64,000 nucleotides of DNA from Pseudomonas thermotolerans DSM 14292 (GCF_000364625.1 NZ_KB822611.1:29508-93507), one strand, 5' to 3'. Counted from the first letter of the stretch, positions 17,208-26,793 are shown. The notes: generated by a model not told the origin, from the sequence alone. Numbers and translations: made by a program.

Positions 17208-18410
17208 TCAGATGGCGCTGAACAGCACTTGAGTGAGTTCCTTCTCGGTGGACAGCACCTTGGTGTTGGCCTGGTAGTTGCGCTGTCCTTCCATCAGGCC
17301 GACCAGTTGTTCGGTCAGGTCGACGTTGGAGTTCTCCAAGGCGCCAGCGGTCAGCTCGCCGAAGGAGCCGACGCCGGGCACGCCGATCAGCGCCTGGCCG
17401 GATTCGGCGGTCTCGGTCCAGGCGGTGCCGCTGACGTTGTTCAGGCCGCCGGCATTGACGAAGCTGGCGAGGACCACCTGGCCCTGCAGCATGCGCTGGC
17501 CGTTGCTGTAGTTGGCGTAGATGCGACCGTCCTTCTCCACCGACAGGCCGGTCTGCTCGCCGGCCGAGTAGCCGGTCGGGAGGTTGGTGGTGACCACGAA
17601 GTCCGAGCCGTACTGGCTGGTGCCGCTGTAGTTGACGGCGACGTTCATCGGATCCACGCCGGGCAGCGTGAAGCTGAGGTCCACCGTGCCGATCGGCGCG
17701 GCCAGGGAGCCGTTGGGGTTGAAGGTCAGCGCCTGGGTCACCGGGTTGCCGGCGCCGTCGAGAACGGCGCTGCCGTCCACGTAGTAGTGGGCATCCCAGA
17801 CGTTGTCGGCGGTCTTCACGAAGTACTGGGTCAGGGTGTGTTCCTTGCCCTGGGAGTCGTAGATCTTGGTGGTGTAGGTGGAGTTGAAACTGTCCACGTT
17901 GGCCGGGGTGAAGGCGACCGTCGGCACCCCCTGGTTGGCGTCCAGGTTGGCGATGAACTGCAGGCTGTCGGTGGCCTTGGCCGGCAGGTTGGACGAGTTC
18001 AGCTTGAGGTCGCTGACGGTACCGACCACCAGGTTGCCAGCGGCATCCACCGGGTAGCCCTGCAGGCGCTGGCCGGCGGCGTTGACGATGTAGTTGCTGC
18101 GGTCGCTGCCGAACACCCCGGCGCGGGTGTACTGGGTTTCGCCGGAGGTGCTGCGGGTGATGAAGAAGCCGCCACCGGAGATCGCCAGGTCCAGGCTGCG
18201 CCCGGTGCTCACCAGGGTACCGCCCTGGCTGATGCTCTGGGTGGTGGCCAGCACTTCCACACCCATCGCCTGGCTGTCGGCATAGACGCTGCCGAACTCG
18301 GTGCGCGAGGACTTGAAGCCGGTGGTACCGGCGTTGGCGATGTTGTGGCTGATGGTGTTGAGCTGGTCGTTGACGGCGGTCAGGCCGGTCAGGGCGATGT
18401 TGAAGCTCAT
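17208..18410 (-). CDS. flgE: Flagellar hook protein FlgE
   Basis: This 400-aa protein has the N-terminal MSFNIALTGLTAVNDQLNTI, SHNIANAGTTGFKSSRTEFG, the central SLDLAISGGGFFITR, and the end LTEQLVGLMEGQRNYQANTK with VLSTEKELTQVLFSAI. It forms the hook. The length of about 400 aa is like FlgE of lateral and peritrichous systems and shorter than many polar FlgE. Confidence 0.94.
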   Translation of the reverse strand: MSFNIALTGLTAVNDQLNTISHNIANAGTTGFKSSRTEFGSVYADSQAMGVEVLATTQSISQGGTLVSTGRSLDLAISGGGFFITRSTSGETQYTRAGVFGSDRSNYIVNAAGQRLQGYPVDAAGNLVVGTVSDLKLNSSNLPAKATDSLQFIANLDANQGVPTVAFTPANVDSFNSTYTTKIYDSQGKEHTLTQYFVKTADNVWDAHYYVDGSAVLDGAGNPVTQALTFNPNGSLAAPIGTVDLSFTLPGVDPMNVAVNYSGTSQYGSDFVVTTNLPTGYSAGEQTGLSVEKDGRIYANYSNGQRMLQGQVVLASFVNAGGLNNVSGTAWTETAESGQALIGVPGVGSFGELTAGALENSNVDLTEQLVGLMEGQRNYQANTKVLSTEKELTQVLFSAI

Positions 18411-18435
18411 GCGGGAATCCTCGTGATGGCTGTGC

Positions 18436-19104
18436 TCAGAGCTGGCTCTGGCCGAATTCGGTGATGTTGTAGAAAGGCACGGAACCGATGCCCGCCACGT
18501 CCAGCACCGGTCCTTCGCTGCTGACCCGGACGTTGCTCACCCGGCCGGCGAGCTCCACGCTCGGGTACTCGCCGCTGTCGGTGACGACCTCGATGCGGTA
18601 ACTGCCCGGCGCCAGGCCGAGCTTCTCGGCATCCAGCTCGAAGGGCACCGCGCCGGCGGCCTGACTGCCCAGCTCGATGTCGATAGTCACGCCGCGGGAG
18701 TCGGTCAGGCTGAGCACCGTCTTGCCGGCGGCGAACTCCAGGTTGATCTGCCCCTTCACCGGCGCATCGCCCAGCTGCACCTGGTCGGCGGTCACCTTCA
18801 CCTCCTGGCCCACCAGACCGGCGGCGGTCAGGGTCTGCAGGTTGTCCAGCAGCACCAGGTTGCTCTTGGTCAGGGTGGACATGTTCTCCAGGCTCTTGAC
18901 CTGGGACAGGGTGGCGTACTGGTTGAGGAACTCGGTGCTGTCCACCGGGTTGGTCGGGTCCTGGTTCTGGATCTGCGCGACCATCAGGGCGATGAAGTTG
19001 TTCTCCAGCTGGGTGGCCTCGCTGACGTCGACCGCCGCGCTGACCCGCTCCTCGATGCTGTAGCTGCCGCCCAAGGCGCTGCCGGCGGCGTTGATCTGGC
19101 TCAT
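18436..19104 (-). CDS. flgD: Hook-capping protein FlgD
   Basis: This 222-aa protein contains the FlgD core FIALMVAQIQNQDPTNPVDS and TEFLNQYATLSQVKSLENMS. A FlgD Ig-like/tudor part follows (FAAGKTVLSLTDSRG; ELDAEKLGLAPGSYRIEVV). It caps the growing hook. Its ATG overlaps the flgC stop by one base. Confidence 0.93.
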   Translation of the reverse strand: MSQINAAGSALGGSYSIEERVSAAVDVSEATQLENNFIALMVAQIQNQDPTNPVDSTEFLNQYATLSQVKSLENMSTLTKSNLVLLDNLQTLTAAGLVGQEVKVTADQVQLGDAPVKGQINLEFAAGKTVLSLTDSRGVTIDIELGSQAAGAVPFELDAEKLGLAPGSYRIEVVTDSGEYPSVELAGRVSNVRVSSEGPVLDVAGIGSVPFYNITEFGQSQL

Positions 19105-19532
19105 CAGACTTCTCCCAGCTTGAGCAGCGCCTGCTGCATGCTCTTGACGCGGTTGAGCACGTCCACGCCGGTCTCGAAGCTGCGGCTGGCGGACATCATG
19201 TCGGTCATTTCCTCGATCTGATTGATGTCGGCGTAGAACACGTAGCCATCGCGGTCGGCCAGCGGGTTGTCCGGCTCGTAGCGCCGCTTCGGCTCACGGC
19301 CGGCGGTGACCACGTCGAGCACCTGCACGTGGGCGCCGCCCATGCCGACGCCACGGGTCAGCTCGCCGTTCTCGTAGACGGCGGCGAACACCGGCTTGCG
19401 CGCCTGGTAGACGTCCTCCGGGCGCGCGGCAGCAGACTCGGCGTTGGCCAGGTTGCTGGCCACGGTATTCAGACGCACCGTCTGTGCGTTCATCGAGGAA
19501 CCGGCGATGCGATAGATGGAATCGAACGACAT
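19104..19532 (-). CDS. flgC: Proximal rod protein FlgC
   Basis: This 142-aa protein starts MSFDSIYRIAGSSMNAQTVR with LNTVASNLANAESAAARPED, and ends DMMSASRSFETGVDVLNRVK followed by SMQQALLKLG. These are the FlgC terminal motifs at standard length. It lies 5 bp after flgB. Confidence 0.94.
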   Translation of the reverse strand: MSFDSIYRIAGSSMNAQTVRLNTVASNLANAESAAARPEDVYQARKPVFAAVYENGELTRGVGMGGAHVQVLDVVTAGREPKRRYEPDNPLADRDGYVFYADINQIEEMTDMMSASRSFETGVDVLNRVKSMQQALLKLGEV

Positions 19533-19537
19533 ACGGT

Positions 19538-19900
19538 CTAGCGCCCCTCAATCGCTTGTTTCAGACCACGGAATTTCATGCTCAGGAAGGTCAGACTGGT
19601 CTGGAAATCCATCGCGTTCTTGGCGAAGGCCGCCTGCTCGACGCTCAACTCCACGGTGTTGCCATCCTGGGACGGCTGGGTCGGCACGCGGTACTTCAGC
19701 TGCGCCGCCCCGCCCGAATCGCCGGCGGCGGCGAATGCATCGTCGAGCCGCCGCATTTCCCCCGCGAAGTCGATGTCCCGCGCCTGAAAGCCCGGGGTGT
19801 CTTCGTTGGCCAGGTTGGCGGCAAGGATCTCGCTGCGCAGGGTGCGCAGCTCGAGGGCGCGCACATGGACGCCCAAATCCTCGTCAATCCGTATACTCAT
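19538..19900 (-). CDS. flgB: Proximal rod protein FlgB
   Basis: This 120-aa protein carries LELRTLRSEILAANLANEDT and PGFQARDIDFAGEMRRL, and the C-terminal FAKNAMDFQTSLTFLSMKFRG. It is the first rod protein and the first gene of the long flgB-L run. The sigma-54 promoter at 19962-19978 lies 62 bp upstream. Confidence 0.94.
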   Translation of the reverse strand: MSIRIDEDLGVHVRALELRTLRSEILAANLANEDTPGFQARDIDFAGEMRRLDDAFAAAGDSGGAAQLKYRVPTQPSQDGNTVELSVEQAAFAKNAMDFQTSLTFLSMKFRGLKQAIEGR

Positions 19901-19961
19901 TGCCCGTTTCCATGAATCAGGGGGTCCGGCACAGGCGCCGGACGTTGCTCCGGCAACCCTG

Positions 19962-19978
19962 AGCAGGAATCGTGCCCA
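19962..19978 (-). promoter_or_regulatory. Sigma-54 promoter of the flgB operon
   Basis: The minus strand reads TGGGCACGATTCCTGCT, against the consensus TTGGCACGNNNNTTGCW. The essential GG and GC and their 10-bp gap are intact, and two other positions differ. It is oriented toward flgB. The best-known rival is a divergent flgA promoter, which I could not find. Confidence 0.7.
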
Positions 19979-20817
19979 ACTTCACAAGTGCACCTATAAC
20001 CTTGATTTTATTGAGCTTTTTCAAGAGAAGGACGGCCCCGAGCGCTGCCTGCCTTCCGCCTTTACCCAAGACGGAAGGCCGATGCGGAAGTTTCCTTTCC
20101 GCCTCGCGTCACCTCCTCGCCGTCGCCCTGCTTCCGCTTGCCGCCGGCGTGCAGGCCGAATCCCGGGTCGACCGGCAGATCGACCAGGCCGTGGAGCGCT
20201 ACCTGGCGGCACAGTTCAAGCAGGAAGCCCGTCGCCAGGGCTGGCAGGACATGCGCTTCACCCAGGCCAGCACGCCCCTCAACGACACCTCGCGCCTGAC
20301 GCCCTGCGCACAGCCGCCGGTCGTGGAGACTGCCGGCGACAACCCCAGCCTGCTCGGCCGCCTGCGCCTGCGGGCGAGCTGCGGCGACACGCCGGGCTGG
20401 TCGGTGCTGCTCAGCACCCAGGTCAACGTGTTCATCCCTGCGCTGTTCGCCGCGCAGACCATCGAGCGCGGGCAGACCATCGAGGCCGCCCACCTGCAGG
20501 TGCAGGAGCTGAACGTCAGCAAGGCGTCGCGCGGCTACTACCAGCGCGAGGAGGAGGTGGTCGGCATGGGCGCCAAGCGCCGCATCCGCGCCGGTCAGGC
20601 GCTGAGCCCGGGGCTGTTGGCCAGCCCGATGCTGGTTCGGCGCGGCCAGCAGGTGAAGATCATCGCCAGCCGCGACGGCATCGTCGCCACCACCCTTGGC
20701 GAGGCCCTGCAGAACGGTCAGCGGGATGAGGTGATCCGGGTGCGCAACCTGAGCAGCGACAAGATCATCGAAGCCAAGGTGCTGGAAGACGGGACGGTGA
20801 CGAGCACCTTCGAATGA
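19972..20817 (+). CDS. flgA: Flagellar P-ring chaperone FlgA (start uncertain)
   Basis: The mature protein is clear: an SAF-like domain with VFIPALFAAQTIERGQTIEA and AHLQVQELNVSKASRGYYQ, then IRAGQALSPGLLASPMLV and VRRGQQVKIIASRDGIVATT, ending NLSSDKIIEAKVLEDGTV. FlgA helps FlgI assemble the P ring in the periplasm. A signal core HLLAVALLPLAAGVQA ends near 20155. In frame, the only start codons upstream are GTG 19972 (inside the flgB promoter), TTG 20002 and TTG 20011, all giving an unusually long pre-signal part. ATG 20082 fits better but is in another frame. So the true start, or a one-base indel, is unresolved. Confidence 0.85.
   Translation: MPNFTSAPITLILLSFFKRRTAPSAACLPPLPKTEGRCGSFLSASRHLLAVALLPLAAGVQAESRVDRQIDQAVERYLAAQFKQEARRQGWQDMRFTQASTPLNDTSRLTPCAQPPVVETAGDNPSLLGRLRLRASCGDTPGWSVLLSTQVNVFIPALFAAQTIERGQTIEAAHLQVQELNVSKASRGYYQREEEVVGMGAKRRIRAGQALSPGLLASPMLVRRGQQVKIIASRDGIVATTLGEALQNGQRDEVIRVRNLSSDKIIEAKVLEDGTVTSTFE
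20052..20102 (-). promoter_or_regulatory. Putative upstream activator element of the flgB promoter
   Basis: CCTTCCG-N13-CGGAAGG (20052-20078) is followed by GATGCGGAAGTTTCCTTTC (20081-20099), which also forms GCGGAA-N7-TTCCGC (20084-20102). The 19-mer matches 17 of 19 bases with the element upstream of the fliD sigma-54 promoter. It lies 74-124 bp upstream of the flgB promoter, partly within the 5' end of flgA. Confidence 0.55.
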
Positions 20818-20825
20818 GGACGGCA

Positions 20826-20844
20826 GGCGGGGGCTCGCCCCGCC
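20826..20844. terminator. Hairpin between convergent flgA and pcaC
   Basis: GGCGGGG and CCCCGCC form a 7-bp GC stem with a 5-nt loop, 9 bp after the flgA stop. There is no long U-tract on either side. It marks the junction between the flagellar cluster and the aromatic catabolic cluster. Confidence 0.55.
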
Positions 20845-20887
20845 CTACCCGCTCCACCGGGCGGCAGAGCGGGCGCAACGGAGGCCG

Positions 20888-21289
20888 TCAGGCCTGCTGC
20901 TGCAGCGACTCTACGCCCAGCTCGTCCCACACCGACTCGGCGAGGTGGAAGGTGGCGTTGGCCGCCGGGATGCCGCAGTAAATGGCGCTCTGCATGATCA
21001 CTTCCTTGATCTCGTCGCGGGTCACACCGTTGTTTCTGGCGGCACGCAGGTGCAGCTTCAGCTCGCCTTCGCGGTTCATGCCGATCAGCATGGCGATGGT
21101 AATCAGGCTACGGGTGTGGCGCGGCAGGCCCGGGCGGGTCCAGATGTCACCCCAGGCATGGCGGGTGATCATTTCCTGGAATTCTTCGTTGAATGGCGTC
21201 AGGTTGGCCAGGCTGCGGTCGACGTGGGCATCGCCGAGCACCGCGCGGCGCACCTGCATGCCGGCTTCGTAGCGTTCTTTCTCGTCCAT
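20888..21289 (-). CDS. pcaC: 4-carboxymuconolactone decarboxylase
   Basis: This 133-aa protein starts at ATG 21289 (MDEKERYEAGMQVRRAVLG), preceded by GGAG. It carries the CMD fold motifs FNEEFQEMITRHAWGDIWTR, PGLPRHTRSLITIAMLIG and HLRAARNNGVTRDEIKEVIM. It converts 4-carboxymuconolactone to beta-ketoadipate enol-lactone in the protocatechuate branch. It is the last gene of the pca run and is separate from pcaD (no PcaL-type fusion). Confidence 0.93.
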   Translation of the reverse strand: MDEKERYEAGMQVRRAVLGDAHVDRSLANLTPFNEEFQEMITRHAWGDIWTRPGLPRHTRSLITIAMLIGMNREGELKLHLRAARNNGVTRDEIKEVIMQSAIYCGIPAANATFHLAESVWDELGVESLQQQA

Positions 21290-21356
21290 CTTAGGCTCCA
21301 AGGGCATTCGGGACGCCGGCCCGCATACACGTGCGCAGGCCGGCTCGGGGGCTGGC

Positions 21357-22145
21357 TCAGCCGCGCAGGAAGTCCAGCACGCGCAGCGTGAAGGCGTCGC
21401 CGGCCTCCACGTTGGACAGGTGCGCCGCGTGGAATTCCACCAGCTCGGCGCCACTGATGCGCTCCTGCATGAAGCGGCCGTGTTCGGTGGTGGTCACCGG
21501 GTCGGCAGAACCGCAGACGATCAGGGTCGGCGCCCGGATAGCACCCAGCTGCTCACGGAAGTCGGCATCGCGCACCGCCGCGCAGTTGGCCGCGTAACCC
21601 TGCGGCGAGGTCTGGGCGAGCATCTCGACGATCGGCTCGACCTTCTCCGGCTGGGTGGCGGCGAACTCGGCGGTGAACCAGCGGGAGATGGAGGCGTCAC
21701 GCAGGTCGCGCATGGCCTGGGCGCCACCGGCCAGCACGCTGTCGATGCGCGGGTTCCAGACCTCGGGACTGCCGATCTTCGCCGCGGTGTTGCAGAGCAC
21801 CAGGCGACCGATGCGCTCGGCGGCGTTGATGCCCAGCCACTGGCCGGTCAGGCCGCCCATGGACAGGCCGCAGAAGTGCGCCTTGTCGATGTTCAGGGCA
21901 TCCAGCAGGGCCAGCACGTCACGGCCGAGCTGCTCGATGCTGTAAGGCCCGGGAGTGACCAGGGAAGCGCCGTGTCCGCGGGTGTCGTAGCGCAGCACCC
22001 GGAAGTGCTCGGCGAAGCCGGGGATCTGCGCGTCCCACATGTGCAGGTCGGTACCCAGGGAGTTGGAGAGCACCAGGACAGGCGCGTCGTCGCGGCCGTC
22101 GATGCGGTAGTTCAGTTCGCCATCGGCGAGTTTTACGACAGGCAT
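21357..22145 (-). CDS. pcaD: 3-oxoadipate enol-lactonase
   Basis: This 262-aa alpha/beta hydrolase has DTRGHGAS, the nucleophile elbow FCGLSMGGLTGQWLG (Ser in GLSMGG) and the late catalytic His in AAHLSNVEAGDAFT. It hydrolyses beta-ketoadipate enol-lactone to beta-ketoadipate, the point where the catechol and protocatechuate branches join. It lies 9 bp after pcaB. Confidence 0.93.
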   Translation of the reverse strand: MPVVKLADGELNYRIDGRDDAPVLVLSNSLGTDLHMWDAQIPGFAEHFRVLRYDTRGHGASLVTPGPYSIEQLGRDVLALLDALNIDKAHFCGLSMGGLTGQWLGINAAERIGRLVLCNTAAKIGSPEVWNPRIDSVLAGGAQAMRDLRDASISRWFTAEFAATQPEKVEPIVEMLAQTSPQGYAANCAAVRDADFREQLGAIRAPTLIVCGSADPVTTTEHGRFMQERISGAELVEFHAAHLSNVEAGDAFTLRVLDFLRG

Positions 22146-22154
22146 GCAAATCTC

Positions 22155-23516
22155 CTAACGCGAAAGCGCGTGATGTTCGGCCAGGGCACGGGCTACCCAG
22201 CGGCGCGCCTGGCCGAGGTAATGGGCCGGGTCGAGCAGTTGGTCCAGCTCGGCGGCGGACAGGCGGGCAGTGACTTCGGCATTGGCGCCGAGCACGGCAC
22301 GCAGGTGGGCGCCCTCCTTCACCGCCTGCTTGCAGCACTGCTCCAGCAGATGATGGGCGGCATCGCGGCCGATGCGCTGGGCCAGGGCGATGCTCACCGC
22401 CTCGGCGAGCACCAGACCGCGGGTCAGATCAAGGTTGGCGCGCATCCGCGCGGCGTCCACCTCCAGGCCGGGGACCAGTTGCAGGGCCTGCTGCAGGGCC
22501 CCGGAGACCAGGCAGCAAAGCTCCGGCAGGGTTTCCCACTCGGCGTGCCAGAGGCCCAGGCTGCGCTCGTGCTCCTGGGGCATGGCGGCGAGCATGGTGG
22601 CCACCAGGCCGGGGGCGCGGGTGGCGGCGCCGATCAGCACCGCGGCGCCCACCGGGTTGCGCTTGTGGGGCATGGTGGAGGAGCAGCCCTTGCCCGGCGC
22701 GGCCGGCTCGAAGACCTCGCCGGCCTCGGTCTGCATCAGCAGGCTGAGGTCGCGGCCCAGCTTGCCCAGGCTGCCGGCGAGCATGCCGAGCAGCGCGGCG
22801 AATTCCACCAGACGGTCACGCTGGGTGTGCCAGGGCTGCTCCGGCAGGCTCAGGCCGAGCTCGTCGGCCAGGGCCTCGGCCACCGGCCAGGCGTATTCGC
22901 CCAGGGCGGCGAGGCTGCCGGAGGCGCCGCCGAACTGCAGGCTCAGCAGGCGCGGCTTGAGTTCGGCAAGGCGCTGACGATGGCGCGTGATGGCGCCCAG
23001 CCAGCCGGCGATCTTCATGCCCAGGGTCACCGGGGTGGCGTGCTGCAGCCAGGTGCGCCCGGCCAGGGGCACCTCGGCATGGCGCTCGGCCTGTTCGGCC
23101 AGCCGCGCGGCCAGGCTGGCCAGGTCGGCCTCCAACAGCTCGATGGCGGCGCGCAGCTGCAGCACCAGGCCGGTGTCCATGGCGTCCTGACTGGTGGCGC
23201 CAAGATGCACGTAGCGCTCGGCCTCGGTGCTGCGCGCGGCGACCTGCTTGCCCAGGGCCTTGACTAGGGGAATCGCCGAGTTGCCGGCCGTGGCGATGGC
23301 CACGGAGAGCGCGGCGAAGTCGTACAGCTCGGCCTGGCAGGCGGCCTCGATGGGCGCCACCGCACTGGCGGGGATCAGCCCTGCGCGGGCCTCGGCGCGG
23401 GCCAGGGCCGCCTCGAAGTCGAGCATGCCCTGCACGCGACCGCTGTCGGAGAAGATCGCACGCATGGCCGGCTGGGTGAAATAGGTGTCGAAGAGTTGGT
23501 TGCTCGGGCTGTTCAA
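22155..23516 (-). CDS. pcaB: 3-carboxy-cis,cis-muconate cycloisomerase (TTG start)
   Basis: This protein of about 453 aa belongs to the fumarase/aspartase superfamily. Motifs are the signature GCSSTMPHKRNPVGAAVL and LHLGATSQDAMDTG-like HLGATSQDAMDTGLVLQL. I place the start at TTG 23516 (LNSPSNQLFDTYFTQPAMR), because GGAG sits 9 bases upstream and known PcaB proteins begin at this point. The next upstream ATG adds 27 unrelated residues. It cyclises 3-carboxymuconate to 4-carboxymuconolactone. A TTG start may lower expression relative to pcaF. Confidence 0.92.
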   Translation of the reverse strand: MNSPSNQLFDTYFTQPAMRAIFSDSGRVQGMLDFEAALARAEARAGLIPASAVAPIEAACQAELYDFAALSVAIATAGNSAIPLVKALGKQVAARSTEAERYVHLGATSQDAMDTGLVLQLRAAIELLEADLASLAARLAEQAERHAEVPLAGRTWLQHATPVTLGMKIAGWLGAITRHRQRLAELKPRLLSLQFGGASGSLAALGEYAWPVAEALADELGLSLPEQPWHTQRDRLVEFAALLGMLAGSLGKLGRDLSLLMQTEAGEVFEPAAPGKGCSSTMPHKRNPVGAAVLIGAATRAPGLVATMLAAMPQEHERSLGLWHAEWETLPELCCLVSGALQQALQLVPGLEVDAARMRANLDLTRGLVLAEAVSIALAQRIGRDAAHHLLEQCCKQAVKEGAHLRAVLGANAEVTARLSAAELDQLLDPAHYLGQARRWVARALAEHHALSR

Positions 23517-23561
23517 GCCAGTGCTCCGGAATGCGGGATGGTGTTTCCTTGTATAGCAGCC

Positions 23562-23623
23562 GGCCCCGCGGGGCCAGCCCCCATTGACGATGCGCACGGC
23601 CGCGCGGCGGGGCGACCGTGCGC
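23562..23623 (-). other. Two hairpins in the pcaF-pcaB spacer
   Basis: The 117-bp spacer holds the GC palindrome GGCCCCGCGGGGCC (23562-23575) and a second inverted repeat GCGCACGG/CCGTGCGC (23592-23599 and 23616-23623, 16-nt loop). They may cause partial termination or mRNA processing between pcaIJF and pcaBDC. No promoter is obvious. Confidence 0.35.
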
Positions 23624-23633
23624 GAGTGCGGCC

Positions 23634-24835
<1,202 letters not shown>

Positions 24836-24839
<4 letters not shown>

Positions 24840-25618
24840 TCCTCACCTCCCTTCTGCCCGTGGGCGATGGCTGTGCGTTCTTCCAGCTCGCGCAGGGCGG
24901 TCAGCTCGACCTCGTTCGGCGCCTCGGTCACCGCCACCTGCTCGGCGAAGCGGATCGGCCAGCCGGTGTTCTCGATCACCTGCTCGCGAGTCACGCCCGG
25001 GTGCAGCGAGGTGACGATGAATTCGTTGGTGCCGGCTTCCGGCTCCATGATGCACAGGTCGGTGATGATCGCCACCGGGCCCTTGCCGGGCAGGCCGAGA
25101 CGCTTGCGGTGGTCACCGCCCTCGCCGTGGCCCACCGAGGTGATGAAGGCCAGCTTGTCGACGAAGGTGCGCGGCGACTGCTTGAGGATGATCAGCACTT
25201 CCTTGGCGGAACCGGCGATTTCCGGAGCGCCGCCAGCGCCGGGCAGACGCACCTTGGGCTTGTGGTAGTCGCCGATCACGGTGGTGTTGATGTTGCCGAA
25301 CTTATCCACCTGGGCGGCGCCCAGGAAGCCGACGTCGATGCGCCCGCCCTGCAGCCAGTAGCGGAAGATCTCCGAGGTGGGTACCACGGTGTCGGCGGTC
25401 TCGGCCAGCTCGCCGTCGCCGATGGACAGTGGCAGCACACTGGGCTTGGCGCCGATGGGGCCGGATTCGTAGATCAGCACCACGTCCGGGGACGAGGTGA
25501 GACGGGCCAGGTTGGCCGCCTTGGAGGGCAGGCCGATGCCCACGAAGCACACTGCGTTGTTCTTCAGGCGGCGGGCGGCGGCCACGGTCATCATTTCATT
25601 GGTGGTGTAGGCGCTCAT
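24836..25618 (-). CDS. pcaJ: 3-oxoacid CoA-transferase subunit B (PcaJ)
   Basis: This 260-aa protein starts at ATG 25618 ([20 protein letters not shown]), which overlaps the pcaI stop by one base. [13 protein letters not shown] holds the conserved ESG Glu of CoA-transferase beta subunits, and [16 protein letters not shown] is also typical. With PcaI it transfers CoA from succinyl-CoA to beta-ketoadipate. Confidence 0.94.
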
Positions 25619-26466
25619 CACTTGGCCTCCGCGATTTTCTTCTGGTACTCGGCAAAGTCTTTGGTGCCGCGGATGTAGGTATCGATCCACGCGGTGAAGG
25701 CTTCACGGTCGCGGGCAATCGGATCCCAGGCCTGGTAGAAGCGGTTGTCGCGCTCGTAGTAGCCATGGGCGTAGGACGGGTGTGCGCCGCCGGGGACATG
25801 GCAGACGGCGGTCAGCGCCCAGCTGGGCAGCACGCAGGCATTCATCGGCGCGTTCAGGTCGTCGACGATCTCTTCGACGGTGACGATGCAGCGCTTGGCG
25901 GCCAGGGCGGCCTCCTTCTGCACGCCGAGGATGCCCCAGAGCAGCACGTTGCCCTTGCGGTCGGCCTTCTGGGCGTGGATCACGGTGACGTCCGGGCGCA
26001 CCGAGGGCACCGCGGCCAGACGCTCGCCGGTGAACGGACAGTCGATGAACTTGATCACCGGGTTGACCTTCGGCAGGTCGGAACCGGCGTAGGCGCGCAG
26101 CACCGCGAAGGGCAGACCGGATGCGCCAGCCACGTAGGCGTTGGCCAGGTCGGCGTGGCTGTGCTCCTCGATCTCCAGGGCGTGGGGCCAGTCCTTCTCG
26201 ACGGCGTCACGCAGACGGTGCAGGGAACCCACACCAGGGTTGCCGCCCCAGGAGAAGATCAGCTTCTTGGCGCAGCCGGCACCGATCAGCAGGTCATAGA
26301 CCAGGTCGGGGGTCATGCGCACCAGGGTCAGGTCTTTCTTGCCCTGGCGGATGATCTCGTGGGACGCGGCAGTGGGGATCAGATGGGTGAAACCCTCGAG
26401 GGCGACGGTGTCGCCGTCGTTGATATAGCGTTCGACGGCTTCGCGGAGAGTCAGGAGTTCAGCCAT
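25618..26466 (-). CDS. pcaI: 3-oxoacid CoA-transferase subunit A (PcaI)
   Basis: This 282-aa protein has the CoA-transferase alpha-subunit pattern: DGDTVALEGFTHLIPTAASH, LIGAGCAKKLIFSWGGNPGV. It is the first gene of the pcaIJFBDC run and is preceded by the PcaR-type operator at 26546-26578, so it should respond to beta-ketoadipate through PcaR. pcaR itself is not in the window. Confidence 0.94.
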   Translation of the reverse strand: MAELLTLREAVERYINDGDTVALEGFTHLIPTAASHEIIRQGKKDLTLVRMTPDLVYDLLIGAGCAKKLIFSWGGNPGVGSLHRLRDAVEKDWPHALEIEEHSHADLANAYVAGASGLPFAVLRAYAGSDLPKVNPVIKFIDCPFTGERLAAVPSVRPDVTVIHAQKADRKGNVLLWGILGVQKEAALAAKRCIVTVEEIVDDLNAPMNACVLPSWALTAVCHVPGGAHPSYAHGYYERDNRFYQAWDPIARDREAFTAWIDTYIRGTKDFAEYQKKIAEAK

Positions 26467-26545
26467 GGTGGTTCTCGTATCGTTGTCCAGGGCGCCTGGG
26501 CGGCGCCGTTGGACAAACCTTAATCAGCGTAACCCCTGCAAACAA

Positions 26546-26578
26546 TCCGATAATCGACTATCCGTGCGATTATCGAAC
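26546..26578 (-). promoter_or_regulatory. PcaR operator of pcaI
   Basis: The minus strand carries GTTCGATAATCGCAC (26564-26578), the PcaR-binding sequence as I recall it from P. putida pcaIJ. A second CGATAATCG-type palindrome (26546-26559) follows it. It lies about 80-110 bp upstream of pcaI. The remainder of the 327-bp spacer 26467-26793 shows no gene; its right half is AT-rich and probably holds the promoter of the + strand DUF2790 gene. Confidence 0.82.
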
Positions 26579-26793
26579 CAAAAAGCAAGCCAGCTATCGA
26601 AGCTGTCCGATGTGTCGGTTGTGGGTCTTTACTGAAGGCAGGAGCGGGGGACGGCAGGCCGGGATGGGCGTGTCGAGGAGTCGATGACTATTGCAGCTAT
26701 TGTAACGATCAATAACTCAAATGCCTCTTTATTGCCGATCATAGGTGCATAGACTTTTCACCCAATTCACCTCCCCCAAAAGAGGAACGGGAA

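Noticed and set aside
16449-18464. A 671-codon open frame on + across flgF and flgE
   Set aside because: It is antisense to clear rod and hook genes with no domain or ribosome site, and is explained by codon bias on the other strand.
1667-20817. Reading this as the primary polar flagellar cluster of a Pseudomonas
   Set aside because: Polar loci place fleQ-fleS-fleR, flhA-flhF-fleN-fliA and motCD elsewhere and do not end in fliL-fliA-motA-motB. The lafZ-lafA neighbour and gene order fit lateral loci instead.
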